A stretch of 21,607 bases of DNA. It comes from Candidatus Paenalcaligenes intestinipullorum. Its GTDB lineage: Bacteria > Pseudomonadota > Gammaproteobacteria > Burkholderiales > Burkholderiaceae_B. The position numbers and the translations under genes were made by a program. Of this stretch, positions 1 through 7,101 are shown piece by piece. The stretch is from NCBI GenBank assembly GCA_019120675.1, contig DWUQ01000158.1, positions 1 through 21,607 of the forward strand, read 5' to 3'. How positions within the stretch are numbered: the first letter of the stretch is position 1; each line of letters begins with the position of its first letter. The notes under the pieces are model-generated. The model had not been told where the DNA came from and ran no database searches. It was given only the letters and a program-made list of their open reading frames with translations.

Positions 1-17
1 TAGAAAACCTTGGCTAA

Positions 18-1232
18 TCAAGCTTTTCGCAGATTTTTACTTGCAATGCGACCGGAAAACCACGACGCGACCGCACAAACCGCCAGCGCGGTGGTAAGAG
101 GCAGAGCCGTACTGTTTGCCCAAGCGCTGACGGCAAAGCCTGCCAAAGCACCAAACAACATTTGTAAGGCACCGAGCAAAGCTGAGGCAATACCTAAGCG
201 TCGTCCCTGTTCACTCAGGGCCAAGGCGGCTGAATTGGGGTTAATAAAGCCTTGAGTCGCCATAAAGCCCATCAAGCAAAGCATGAGGAGTGTTAAGTTT
301 AGTCCGGAGCTTAGGCTTAAAGCTAAACCAATTAGGGCAAAGCCGACTTGTGCGTGTTGTGCCCAAAGCATTAACTGCAAAGGAGTATAGCGCCCTAATA
401 AACGTGCACCGACTTGTGAGGCAATAATTAACGCTGCCGCATTGAGTCCAAATAATGCCCCAAACCATGCCGGTGAGATATTAAAATGTCCCACAAATAC
501 CCGTGCAGAACCTGAGATATAAGCAAACATGCCTGCTGAGCCAAAGGCACCCGCTAGGCTAAAGCATAAAAAGCTACGACTTTGAAATAACTCCACGTAA
601 TTACGCCCTACATGACGCAAATGCAAAGGTTGGCGAGCCGAGGGGGCGAGGCTTTCTTGTAAAAAACGCAAGGTTGCCAACAGCAGCAAGCAGCCCGCAC
701 CCGCCATAATGAAAAACAGCGTTTGCCATGACGTAAACCGCAACAGCTGGGCCCCTAAAGTGGGGGCCAAAATGGGGGTGGCCCCCATAATCAGCATAAG
801 TAGGGATAAGGCTCGTGCCGCGTCTTGAGTGTCGTAGTGATCACGAATAATAGCTCGTGGAATGGCCATGCCCGCAGCCCCTCCAAACGCCTGGACCACG
901 CGCCATAAGGTTAGATGGTGAATGTCTTGGCTGCTGGCGCACGCAATGGAGGCTACGATAAATAAACATAGGCCCACCATGAGCGGTATTTTGCGACCAA
1001 AGCGGTCTGCCACCGGTCCATAAAGCAGTTGTGCTACGCCAATGCCCAGTAAATAGCTGGCCAAAGTACGTTCTACGGCACTGGGATCGGTGTTGAGGCT
1101 GATCGCAATAGAGGAAAAAGCAGGTAAGTACATGTCTACCGCCAAAGGCCCCATTGCGGTGAGTAGACCGAGCAAAATAAGCCAGCCTAAAGGAATACTG
1201 GCTTGGGAGGGTGTGGGGGAGAAGGCAGGCAT
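18..1232 (-). CDS. Bcr/CflA-family MFS multidrug efflux transporter
   Basis: Inner-membrane proton-driven exporter of the major facilitator superfamily, drug:H+ antiporter type with about 12 membrane segments; the substrate cannot be read from sequence. From the chosen start it is 404 residues, normal for the family. Visible motifs are DMYLP at residues 33-37 in the first membrane helix (typical of Bcr/CflA), the MFS loop signature GPVADRFGRK at 72-81, and the WRVVQAFGGAAGMAIPRA stretch of helix 4. The open frame extends 47 codons further upstream, but that part is not membrane-protein-like and would run into the divergent cfa leader, so I take the ATG giving MPAFSPTP. No strong ribosome binding site precedes it, so the start is moderately certain. 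It is transcribed away from cfa. Bcr/CflA family is confident; drug specificity is unknown. Confidence 0.88.
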   Translation of the reverse strand: MPAFSPTPSQASIPLGWLILLGLLTAMGPLAVDMYLPAFSSIAISLNTDPSAVERTLASYLLGIGVAQLLYGPVADRFGRKIPLMVGLCLFIVASIACASSQDIHHLTLWRVVQAFGGAAGMAIPRAIIRDHYDTQDAARALSLLMLIMGATPILAPTLGAQLLRFTSWQTLFFIMAGAGCLLLLATLRFLQESLAPSARQPLHLRHVGRNYVELFQSRSFLCFSLAGAFGSAGMFAYISGSARVFVGHFNISPAWFGALFGLNAAALIIASQVGARLLGRYTPLQLMLWAQHAQVGFALIGLALSLSSGLNLTLLMLCLMGFMATQGFINPNSAALALSEQGRRLGIASALLGALQMLFGALAGFAVSAWANSTALPLTTALAVCAVASWFSGRIASKNLRKA

Positions 1233-1251
1233 GAGAAAGTCGAAAAAAGCA

Positions 1252-1294
1252 CACTGAACGCAGACGATACCCATTGCAAAATAGGGGTTCAGTG
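1252..1294. repeat. 8-bp inverted repeat in the exporter/cfa divergent region
   Basis: CACTGAAC at 1252-1259 is the exact reverse complement of GTTCAGTG at 1287-1294, with 27 bases between. It lies just upstream of the exporter start, in the 167-base gap between two divergent genes, where an operator could sit. No regulator gene is adjacent, and eight bases can pair by chance. No clear -35/-10 pair was found for either gene in this gap. Confidence 0.25.
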
Positions 1295-1386
1295 CTAAAT
1301 TAAAGAAAGTTACCAGACGGATTTTATCACGAGGTGTGCTGCCTAAACGAAGTTGGTGTACCCAGAGGCGCACTCTTTAACCCATT

Positions 1387-1393
1387 AAGGAGG
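1387..1393 (+). promoter_or_regulatory. Shine-Dalgarno AAGGAGG that sets the cfa TTG start
   Basis: A near-perfect AAGGAGG lies six bases before an in-frame TTG at 1400. The longer open frame starts at a GTG at 1334 that has no comparable site and would place an unusual 22-residue arginine-rich extension on the protein. The TTG is therefore the better start. Confidence 0.8.
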
Positions 1394-1399
1394 CGAAAT

Positions 1400-2713
1400 T
1401 TGAGCTCGACCATCACTGGCCACGTAGAGTCTTTATTGGCCCAATTACCCATTCCAGTTAGTGTTACGCTGCCCAACCAAACGGTTTTAGGCGCGTCAAA
1501 GCCACAGCTAAAGGTTATTGTGCGCAGCACCAAAACCTTAGCGCTTCTCGCTGCAGGGCAAGCAGGTAGTTTAGGCCAAGCCTATGTGGAGGGTGAGCTG
1601 GATTTTGAGGGCTCCGTGCGCGATTTAATGCTTGTTGCAGCAGCCATTCTTCCCAAGGACACCATTGAGCGTGGGGGGGCCAGCCCGTTTGGTCGCATTG
1701 TGGCGCGCCTAAGCTCGATTTGGCGTCATACTATGGAACGTGATGCGCGGCAGATCCAGTTTCACTACGATTTATCTGATGAGTTCTACGCCTTATGGCT
1801 GGACCCGCATCGTGTGTATTCCTGCGCCTACTACAAGCAGTCTGATTACACCCTCGCCCAAGCCCAAGAGGCCAAGTTGGATCATATTTGTCGCAAATTG
1901 CGCTTACAACCTGGCGAGCGCTTCCTCGATGTGGGAGCGGGCTGGGGCGGACTATTGCTCTGGGCGGCCGAACACTATCAAGTCGACGCTACTGGCATTA
2001 CGCTTTCGAAACACCAGCATCAGTATGTCAACGAGCTGATTCAAGCCAAAGGCCTACAAAATCGTGTACGTATGGAGCTGCTGGATTATCGCAACCTCAG
2101 CCAGCACCACCAACCTTTTCAAAAAATCGCCTCTGTGGGTATGTTTGAGCACGTTGGACGTGCGCAGCTTGGTGATTACTTTAGTACCATCAAGGGCCTG
2201 CTCGCGCCAGGGGGCTTATTGCTGAACCATGGTATTACCTCAGGCGTGCCCAATTACAAGCAAATGGGGGCCGGCATGGGGGAGTTTATCGAAGATTATA
2301 TTTTCCCAGGGGGTGAGCTGACTCATATTAGTGATGTGCTGAAGCACATGAGCGAATCCGGTATCGAAGACGTGGACACGGAAAATCTACGCCCCCATTA
2401 TGCGCGAACCTTGTGGGCATGGAGTGATGGCCTTGAGGCACAATTGGATGCTGCACGCGCTATTTTGGGTACGGATGAAAAAGGGGTGAAGTCCTTACGC
2501 GCTTTCCGTTTGTATCTAGCCGGTTGCGCGATGGCCTTTGAACAGGGCTGGATTGCCTTGCATCAGATTTTGGCGCACCATCAAGTGACGGAGGGTAGTG
2601 CTGCGGAGCTTGAGGCCGGAGAGCAAGAGGGCTACCCTTGGCGACGGGATTATATCTATACTACGCCCTCCCAATCGACTGCCGATACGTTGCAGGAAGT
2701 TGCCACCGCCTAA
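1400..2713 (+). CDS. cfa: Cyclopropane-fatty-acyl-phospholipid synthase
   Basis: Transfers a methylene group from S-adenosylmethionine to cis double bonds of membrane phospholipid acyl chains, a stress and stationary-phase modification carried out at the inner membrane. From the TTG start it is 437 residues. The N-terminal part (about 1-120) is the lipid-binding domain; the rest is a class I methyltransferase fold. The SAM-binding loop LDVGAGWGG is at 176-184. Residues matching the bicarbonate/active-site set of E. coli Cfa are visible: Cys142 in YSCAYY, Glu250 in MFEHVG, His277 in NHGIT and Tyr334 in PHYARTLWAW. The IEDYIFPGGEL motif is also present. The gene stands alone, diverging from the exporter and closed by a strong terminator. 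The start is TTG, chosen for the AAGGAGG six bases upstream. Confidence 0.95.
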   Translation: MSSTITGHVESLLAQLPIPVSVTLPNQTVLGASKPQLKVIVRSTKTLALLAAGQAGSLGQAYVEGELDFEGSVRDLMLVAAAILPKDTIERGGASPFGRIVARLSSIWRHTMERDARQIQFHYDLSDEFYALWLDPHRVYSCAYYKQSDYTLAQAQEAKLDHICRKLRLQPGERFLDVGAGWGGLLLWAAEHYQVDATGITLSKHQHQYVNELIQAKGLQNRVRMELLDYRNLSQHHQPFQKIASVGMFEHVGRAQLGDYFSTIKGLLAPGGLLLNHGITSGVPNYKQMGAGMGEFIEDYIFPGGELTHISDVLKHMSESGIEDVDTENLRPHYARTLWAWSDGLEAQLDAARAILGTDEKGVKSLRAFRLYLAGCAMAFEQGWIALHQILAHHQVTEGSAAELEAGEQEGYPWRRDYIYTTPSQSTADTLQEVATA

Positions 2714-2753
2714 AAGCGGTTTGTTTTGCGCAGATTTTCCGACTAAACTAATT

Positions 2754-2791
2754 TAGGCATTTGTTTGATTCAAGCAAGTGCCTATTTTTTT
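2754..2791 (+). terminator. Rho-independent terminator after cfa
   Basis: TAGGCATTTGTTTGA (2754-2768) pairs with TCAAGCAAGTGCCTA (2770-2784). In RNA this forms a stem of about 13 usable pairs, including two G-U pairs, with a small loop, followed by seven T (2785-2791). It ends cfa and lies only 22 bases before the next ATG, so it also falls in or just before that gene's leader. Confidence 0.9.
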
Positions 2792-2813
2792 GGTTTCATA
2801 CAAGGTTACTATT

Positions 2814-3557
2814 ATGACCACTGCGCACATTAACGCCCTAACTTTTCGTAAATGGCCCAAACTCACAGCCGTTGTTACTGTGCTTGGGTTAACTGGCTTA
2901 ATGAGCGGCTTTAGTCTACCTAGCTACGCTCAAGAGGCGGCGGTATGTGAGGTGCCTAGGCCTATTAAGCTCAGCGCTATGCCGTGGCCTGCCAATCAGG
3001 TGTTAATTGGTGTGGAAAGCTTTCTGCTCCAGCATGGCTACGGTTGTGAGGTTGAGCCTGTAGCGGTCGAGGCAAACAACAGTGTTGAAGCCTTAGTACA
3101 AGAGCAGGTCGATGTGGGCTCAGAGATTTGGTTAAAAACCGTCGAAGAAACCTGGGCTAAGGCTTCAGCGGAAGGGCAGGTGGTGCGCGGTGCTGAGCTC
3201 TTTATGAGCGCCGAGCCAAAGGTGATTCCTGAGCCATTACAAGCCCATGTTCCCACACATACCAAAGAACAAGCGGCTGATGATATTCCCGCCTGTATCT
3301 CCGATCCCAAATGCGAATACCCTAAAAACGCAGTGTTTTCTGCATTTAGCCAGAATTTTTATCAGCAAGCCCCCGAGCTGAGTGCTTTTTTTGCCAACGT
3401 GCGCGTTGCCCCCGAGCTGATGCAAGACATTCAAGCCCGCCTAGATGAAGGGGAAAGCGTCGAAGAGGTCGTGCAATGGTTTTTAAGCCAGCAGCAAGAC
3501 GTCTGGCGCCAATGGTTATCCATTACAGCGGCTCAGCGTGTGAACCAAGCGCTTTAA
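2814..3557 (+). CDS. Glycine-betaine/choline-type ABC substrate-binding protein, internally shortened
   Basis: Secreted protein of the OpuAC/ProX family, which captures quaternary amines in the periplasm for an ABC importer. The ATG at 2814 has AAGG eight bases upstream; the longer GTG frame (2778) starts inside the terminator hairpin. A signal peptide is clear: basic start, hydrophobic stretch at about 17-35, likely cleavage after SYA (39). Lobe 1 is recognisable (VCEVPRP 44-50, EIWLKTVEETWAKA 104-117), as is the C-terminal segment (DPKCEYPKNAVF 164-175, QQAPELSAFF 184-193, VVQWFLSQQQDVWRQW). From memory of the family, about 90-100 residues of lobe 2 are absent between about 158 and 162, including the FYNCP..GW and YYWEPT motifs. 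Total length is 247 against about 330-340. The frame is intact. No permease or ATPase gene is nearby. It may not bind the usual ligand. Confidence 0.75.
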   Translation: MTTAHINALTFRKWPKLTAVVTVLGLTGLMSGFSLPSYAQEAAVCEVPRPIKLSAMPWPANQVLIGVESFLLQHGYGCEVEPVAVEANNSVEALVQEQVDVGSEIWLKTVEETWAKASAEGQVVRGAELFMSAEPKVIPEPLQAHVPTHTKEQAADDIPACISDPKCEYPKNAVFSAFSQNFYQQAPELSAFFANVRVAPELMQDIQARLDEGESVEEVVQWFLSQQQDVWRQWLSITAAQRVNQAL

Positions 3558-3569
3558 TACTGGACTGCC

Positions 3570-5330
3570 CTATGGCTTAGCAGGGCGTCGCACTAGGCGG
3601 AACATTTCATGACGGTCACCCCCTCGACGCCCTAACCAAAGCTCTTGATCGGTATCGGAAATAGGCAGTAAGCCTTGTAGGTAGAGCTTGCGGTCCAGTT
3701 GCTCCACGACTAATGTGCAGCGTTGATCGAACTGCAAATCGATTTCATCAAATACATAAAAGGAAGCCCGCTGGCCGAGGGCGACCTGGGAACCTCGTAC
3801 GCATTCATTCGTTCGTTGGTGTTGGGCTAAGGCTTGAGCCAGCTCCGCCGAGACGCCTCGATAACTGCGCGCATAATCTAGGGTTGGCAGCCATAAGGTG
3901 ACCAATAGCAGCCAAGTCGCGAGCAGCCCCCCAGCAGATAAAACCGTGCCCCGCCATAGCGCTGGTGGATGGCGACGGGTCCGCCAAATAACTAAGCTCA
4001 CCCATGCGCAGCTACCCACTAACGCTACGAGTACCGCCAACGCAGAGATGCTGTTATCAAAGCCTTCGGTTTGACGAGCAATACTCTGAGCAATTTTAGG
4101 TGGCCAGCCTGTTTGTTGCGCAACCCAGCCTAACCAGACGGCAGCAGCGGTCAAGGAAAAGCACATGACCGCAAACCAATCTAAGGTGTTGATAACGCCT
4201 CGGCGAAGTGTGGGTAAGGCAAAGGCTGCTAGGGCGGCGCTGGGGACGGCCAGTAAGGCAAACTCAGGCTCGAAAGGGTCTTGGTAAAAAAATAAGCACA
4301 CGAAAGCACTGGCGAGCAAACTAGTTGGTAACACGATATGCAGGGCCTGATGCCAACGTCGCCAATTCCATAGGCCTATTAATGCCAAAGGCCAAGTCGG
4401 CCACAAAAACCAGCTGAGGTCGCGTAAGCTTTTGATGCCCGTTGCCCAGTGTGGCCAAGCAAAAGACTGGGTGTTCCATTCCAGCCAGGTTTGTGTCCAA
4501 AATAGACTCAAGTCGCGTGCGGGCCACCACCACGCTACAAAAAGTAGGGCCGCGATAAGCACGCTGAGCAACAGCCATTGCAACTGACGACGTAGTAAAG
4601 GGTGCCAAATAAACACCGCTACGCTGCCTAAAAAGATCGGTATGCCACCTACAAAACCTCGAGTGAGCAGTGCGCAACCCAAGGCGAGTCCTAGCCCCAA
4701 GCACGCGGCTAAAGGTCGCTCCACAACTCGACCTAAGCAGTAATACGCCCAAGCTTGAAAGGCAATCATAGCTGGCACGCTCGAGCTCTCGTGCATACGC
4801 CATAGTATGCCTACCGTAGCCAAGAGTAATAATAGGGCCGCATCCGCCACCATGCGACCATAGGCGCTTGCAGGCGGTTCGCCGCCAAAAGGTAGAGGCA
4901 AAGGTTGTGCTTCAGGGCTACGCGCTAAGTGATAGGTTCCGTACCAAAAAAAATAGGTGAGCAAGCCAAACCATAATAAATTGGGCAAGCGCGAGGCCAG
5001 AATTACCGCATTGATGTCACTGGTGAACCAGCTAAAAATGGGGCTAAAAAGCTTGATGAAGCTGAGGCCCACCCAAGTCACTAAAGGCCCGTTTTCTGCA
5101 TAGGCCAAGCTCCCGACCTGCGGGAGCCAAAGGCTAATCGGCGAGCCTTGGTTCAACGCAGTGAGCATGGTGGCAAGCCCAATCACATCATCGCTTTTCC
5201 ACGGGTCACGAAACAACAGACCTGCAAAAATGTAGAGTAGGCCCACAGCCAGCAAGACCCAACGAGGTAACTTGGCGGCACCAGGGGATAGAAGGCGGGC
5301 TGGGGTGGATGGGCGCGGGATCAAAGACAC
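3570..5330 (-). CDS. ArnT-like/GT-C membrane glycosyltransferase
   Basis: Large integral membrane protein of 586 residues with about a dozen hydrophobic segments, resembling the ArnT/PMT (GT39/GT83) glycosyltransferases that use polyprenyl-phosphate sugars on the periplasmic face. The first membrane helix is at about 24-40, followed by RDPWKSDD at 41-48. This matches the acidic periplasmic motif after helix 1 that is catalytic in the family (more often ending DE). The C-terminal roughly 90 residues form a soluble periplasmic domain (RTNECVRGSQVALGQRASFYV). The first possible start is GTG at 5330, since an in-frame TAA lies three codons upstream; no Shine-Dalgarno is visible. No lipid A or undecaprenyl-sugar genes are nearby, so donor and acceptor are unknown. 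It converges with the binding-protein gene, leaving 12 bases between stops. Confidence 0.8.
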   Translation of the reverse strand: MSLIPRPSTPARLLSPGAAKLPRWVLLAVGLLYIFAGLLFRDPWKSDDVIGLATMLTALNQGSPISLWLPQVGSLAYAENGPLVTWVGLSFIKLFSPIFSWFTSDINAVILASRLPNLLWFGLLTYFFWYGTYHLARSPEAQPLPLPFGGEPPASAYGRMVADAALLLLLATVGILWRMHESSSVPAMIAFQAWAYYCLGRVVERPLAACLGLGLALGCALLTRGFVGGIPIFLGSVAVFIWHPLLRRQLQWLLLSVLIAALLFVAWWWPARDLSLFWTQTWLEWNTQSFAWPHWATGIKSLRDLSWFLWPTWPLALIGLWNWRRWHQALHIVLPTSLLASAFVCLFFYQDPFEPEFALLAVPSAALAAFALPTLRRGVINTLDWFAVMCFSLTAAAVWLGWVAQQTGWPPKIAQSIARQTEGFDNSISALAVLVALVGSCAWVSLVIWRTRRHPPALWRGTVLSAGGLLATWLLLVTLWLPTLDYARSYRGVSAELAQALAQHQRTNECVRGSQVALGQRASFYVFDEIDLQFDQRCTLVVEQLDRKLYLQGLLPISDTDQELWLGRRGGDRHEMFRLVRRPAKP

Positions 5331-5361
5331 AATAAATTAGCAAAGAATCAGTACAAGCCGA

Positions 5362-5367
5362 ATTATA
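5362..5367 (-). promoter_or_regulatory. Candidate -10 box for the ArnT-like gene
   Basis: On the minus strand a perfect TATAAT lies 31 bases before the GTG start, after the rpmE2 terminator. No convincing -35 hexamer is found at 16-18 bases. Position and consensus match make it the best candidate promoter for the downstream gene. Confidence 0.45.
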
Positions 5368-5401
5368 GCCATGGAAATTCGAGAGCTGGAATTTAGGCAA
5401 T

Positions 5402-5424
5402 AAAAAAGGCAGCCTAAGCTGCCT
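5402..5424 (-). terminator. Rho-independent terminator after rpmE2
   Basis: Read on the minus strand, AGGCAGC and GCTGCCT form a perfect 7-bp stem with a TTAG loop (5407-5424), followed by six T (the A run at 5402-5407). It begins 20 bases beyond the rpmE2 stop codon and separates rpmE2 from the glycosyltransferase gene. Confidence 0.9.
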
Positions 5425-5443
5425 CTGCAAACGCTAATGGAGT

Positions 5444-5710
5444 TTAAGCGTTGCTTTTGCGAGTGCCCGCTGTACGAGCGAAACGCGCGCGGAATTTTTC
5501 AACGCGACCTGTTTCAACGATGCGAGTTTGTGCACCAGTGTAAAAAGGGTGGGATTCGGAGGTCACATCGCACTTGAAGAGTGGGTATGTTTTGCCGTCT
5601 TTTTCGATGGTGTCGCGGGTGTGTACGGTAGAGCGGGTGATGAAGCTGTTACCGGTTTGCTGATCCAAGAATACCACTTCACGGTATTCTGGGTGGATGC
5701 CTTCTCTCAT
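5444..5710 (-). CDS. rpmE2: 50S ribosomal protein L31, type B
   Basis: Component of the large ribosomal subunit that bridges to the 30S head. The 88-residue protein has the L31 core (MREGIHPEYREVVF, SESHPFYTG) and the internal insert of the type B form. It has a single cysteine (FKCDV) and lacks the zinc-binding cysteines of the type A form, so it is the zinc-independent version. The ATG is preceded by AGGAAA at 5716-5721. It has its own terminator and a candidate promoter, so it is probably a single-gene transcript. In many bacteria type B L31 is induced under zinc shortage by Zur, but I see no convincing Zur operator here. Confidence 0.96.
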   Translation of the reverse strand: MREGIHPEYREVVFLDQQTGNSFITRSTVHTRDTIEKDGKTYPLFKCDVTSESHPFYTGAQTRIVETGRVEKFRARFARTAGTRKSNA

Positions 5711-5793
5711 GATGGTTTCCTGTTATTTCGCTAATAGGACCGCCAACAGATATCTAAGAAAACGATCTGCCACGTATCCAGTAAAATCACAGC

Positions 5794-5802
5794 ATTCTAG
5801 CA
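5794..5802 (-). promoter_or_regulatory. Candidate extended -10 promoter for rpmE2
   Basis: On the minus strand TGCTAGAAT forms an extended -10 (TG-n-TAGAAT; five of six match TATAAT). At 17 bases upstream the hexamer TTTATT matches the -35 consensus poorly, as is common with extended -10 promoters. It would give a leader of about 75-80 bases for rpmE2. The rest of the 184-base radC-rpmE2 gap shows nothing else clear. Confidence 0.4.
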
Positions 5803-5894
5803 TTGCCCTAAGCTTTAATAAAGTAAAATGCGTGCAAAACATACTGGCAGGCCTTGAGCGCCCCAATAAATGTTGTATTAATGCTTTTGTGCTG

Positions 5895-6575
5895 TTAAAA
5901 CAAACCTTGCTCAGCCATGGACAAAGCATGGCCTGGGGTAATGATCAGATGATCAATTAAGCGGATATCAATTAACGATAACGCAGATTTGACGTGGCGT
6001 GTAAGCTGAATATCAGCTTGACTGGCCTCTCGGATACCGGAGGGATGATTGTGAGCCAAAATCACGGCACAAGCGTGATGCTTTAAAGCGGAGCGTAAAA
6101 TTTCGCGCGGGTAGACAGAGGCTTGGTTAATGGTGCCACGCGCCACTTCTTCGCTAACGATTAGTTGCAATTGATTGTCCAAGTACAACGCAATGCAGTG
6201 CTCAATCGGCTGATGGGCCAATAACGCGATACAATAATTTTTAACGATCCCAGGGCTGTTCAGTACGGAACCTTGGGTGCACAAATGCTCGGCCAGAGCC
6301 CGTTTACTGATTTCACTCACCGCAATCAGCTCGCAGCTTTTTGCCACCCCGATTCCCGAGATGCGTTGCAACTGCGAGGAGTCCGCAGCCAGTAAGCCCC
6401 TAAAGCCTGAAAACTGCTCCAAGAGCTTTTTTGCTAAACTGAGTACATCCAACTGGGTCGTACCGGTGCGCAACAAAATTGCTAGTAATTCTGCATCGGT
6501 TAGGGCGTCAGGCCCATGTTGAAGTAAACGCTCGCGAGGCCGCAAGCTTTGTAAGGCTTTAAGAGGCTGAGACAT
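5895..6575 (-). CDS. radC: RadC-family JAB1/MPN metalloprotein
   Basis: A widespread protein named for DNA repair, although its true biochemical role is unsettled. The 226-residue protein has a helix-hairpin-helix-like N-terminal region (ISGIGVAKSCELIAV at about 72-86) and a C-terminal JAMM metalloprotease-like domain. The metal-site motif is complete: His175 and His177 in HNHPSG, and Asp188 ten residues later. The SEEVARGTIN and VYPREIL segments are also typical. It diverges from slpA with a 49-base gap, a common arrangement in this group. No Shine-Dalgarno precedes the ATG. RadC identity is certain; molecular function is not. Confidence 0.95.
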   Translation of the reverse strand: MSQPLKALQSLRPRERLLQHGPDALTDAELLAILLRTGTTQLDVLSLAKKLLEQFSGFRGLLAADSSQLQRISGIGVAKSCELIAVSEISKRALAEHLCTQGSVLNSPGIVKNYCIALLAHQPIEHCIALYLDNQLQLIVSEEVARGTINQASVYPREILRSALKHHACAVILAHNHPSGIREASQADIQLTRHVKSALSLIDIRLIDHLIITPGHALSMAEQGLF

Positions 6576-6587
6576 AGTGGTTGCGAA

Positions 6588-6593
6588 TATAAT
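6588..6593 (+). promoter_or_regulatory. Candidate -10 box for slpA-ispH
   Basis: Perfect TATAAT 32 bases before the slpA start, in the radC-slpA divergent gap. The only -35-like hexamer (CTGAGA at 6567-6572) is at 15 bases, shorter than ideal. The reverse strand of the same site also reads as a -10-like TATATT, which would start radC RNA almost at its ATG. Confidence 0.5.
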
Positions 6594-6624
6594 AGATCGT
6601 TAATTCTCCATAGGATGGCAGGCT

Positions 6625-7101
6625 TTGAGCTTAGAAACTGATACGTGTGAGCAATTAGTCCGTGCGGACTCTTACTTAACCCTGCATTACTGCATACAAA
6701 TTATGTCTGGCCCAGCAGCGGGAACGGTATTTATCAATACTTTTGATTCGCGCCCCGCCACCTTGCAGCTTGGTGTAGGGCAATGGGCGGATGGTCTAGA
6801 AGCGGTACTAATTGGGCTGCGCGAAGGGTCAACCCATCATGTGGATCTGACGCCAGAGCAGGCATACGGCGAACGCAATCCTGCCCTAGTTCAATGGGTC
6901 AGTCAGCGCTTGCTCCAAGAAAACCTCGCCCAAGACCAAGCCTTTCAACCTGGTGATACCGTCGCATTCCAAGCCCAAGACGGCACGCGCTATTCAGGCG
7001 TACTAAAGCAGTCCACTGACGAATCCGCTCTGTTTGATTTTAATCACCCGTTAGCGGGCGCGGCGATTCGTCTTGATGTAAAGATTTTAGGGATTTTATG
7101 A
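6625..7101 (+). CDS. slpA: FKBP-type peptidyl-prolyl isomerase, SlpA/FkpB type
   Basis: Cytoplasmic proline isomerase and chaperone of the SlyD/SlpA class. The 158-residue protein has the split FKBP fold: SYLTLHYCI at the N-terminus, then VGQWADGLEAVLIGLREG (central helix), then the IF-domain insertion around PEQAYGERNP, and the closing strands. The histidine-rich tail of SlyD is absent, which supports SlpA. The start is TTG at 6625 with AGGA at 6612-6615; the ATG at 6615 is out of frame and the next in-frame ATG would cut into the first strand. The stop overlaps the ispH start (ATGA), so the two are translationally coupled, as in many proteobacteria. Confidence 0.93.
   Translation: MSLETDTCEQLVRADSYLTLHYCIQIMSGPAAGTVFINTFDSRPATLQLGVGQWADGLEAVLIGLREGSTHHVDLTPEQAYGERNPALVQWVSQRLLQENLAQDQAFQPGDTVAFQAQDGTRYSGVLKQSTDESALFDFNHPLAGAAIRLDVKILGIL

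Noticed and set aside
241..1254. Open frames antisense or shifted within the exporter gene
   Set aside because: They lack ribosome sites and recognisable domains, and they are fully covered by the conserved transporter frame.
2778..2813. Longer GTG start for the binding protein
   Set aside because: It begins inside the terminator hairpin; the ATG at 2814 has a spaced AAGG and gives a clean signal peptide.
3560..3590. Possible shared terminator between the convergent binding-protein and glycosyltransferase genes
   Set aside because: A GCCCT/AGGGC pair is present, but the loop is long, there is no T run, and part of it is inside the glycosyltransferase coding end.
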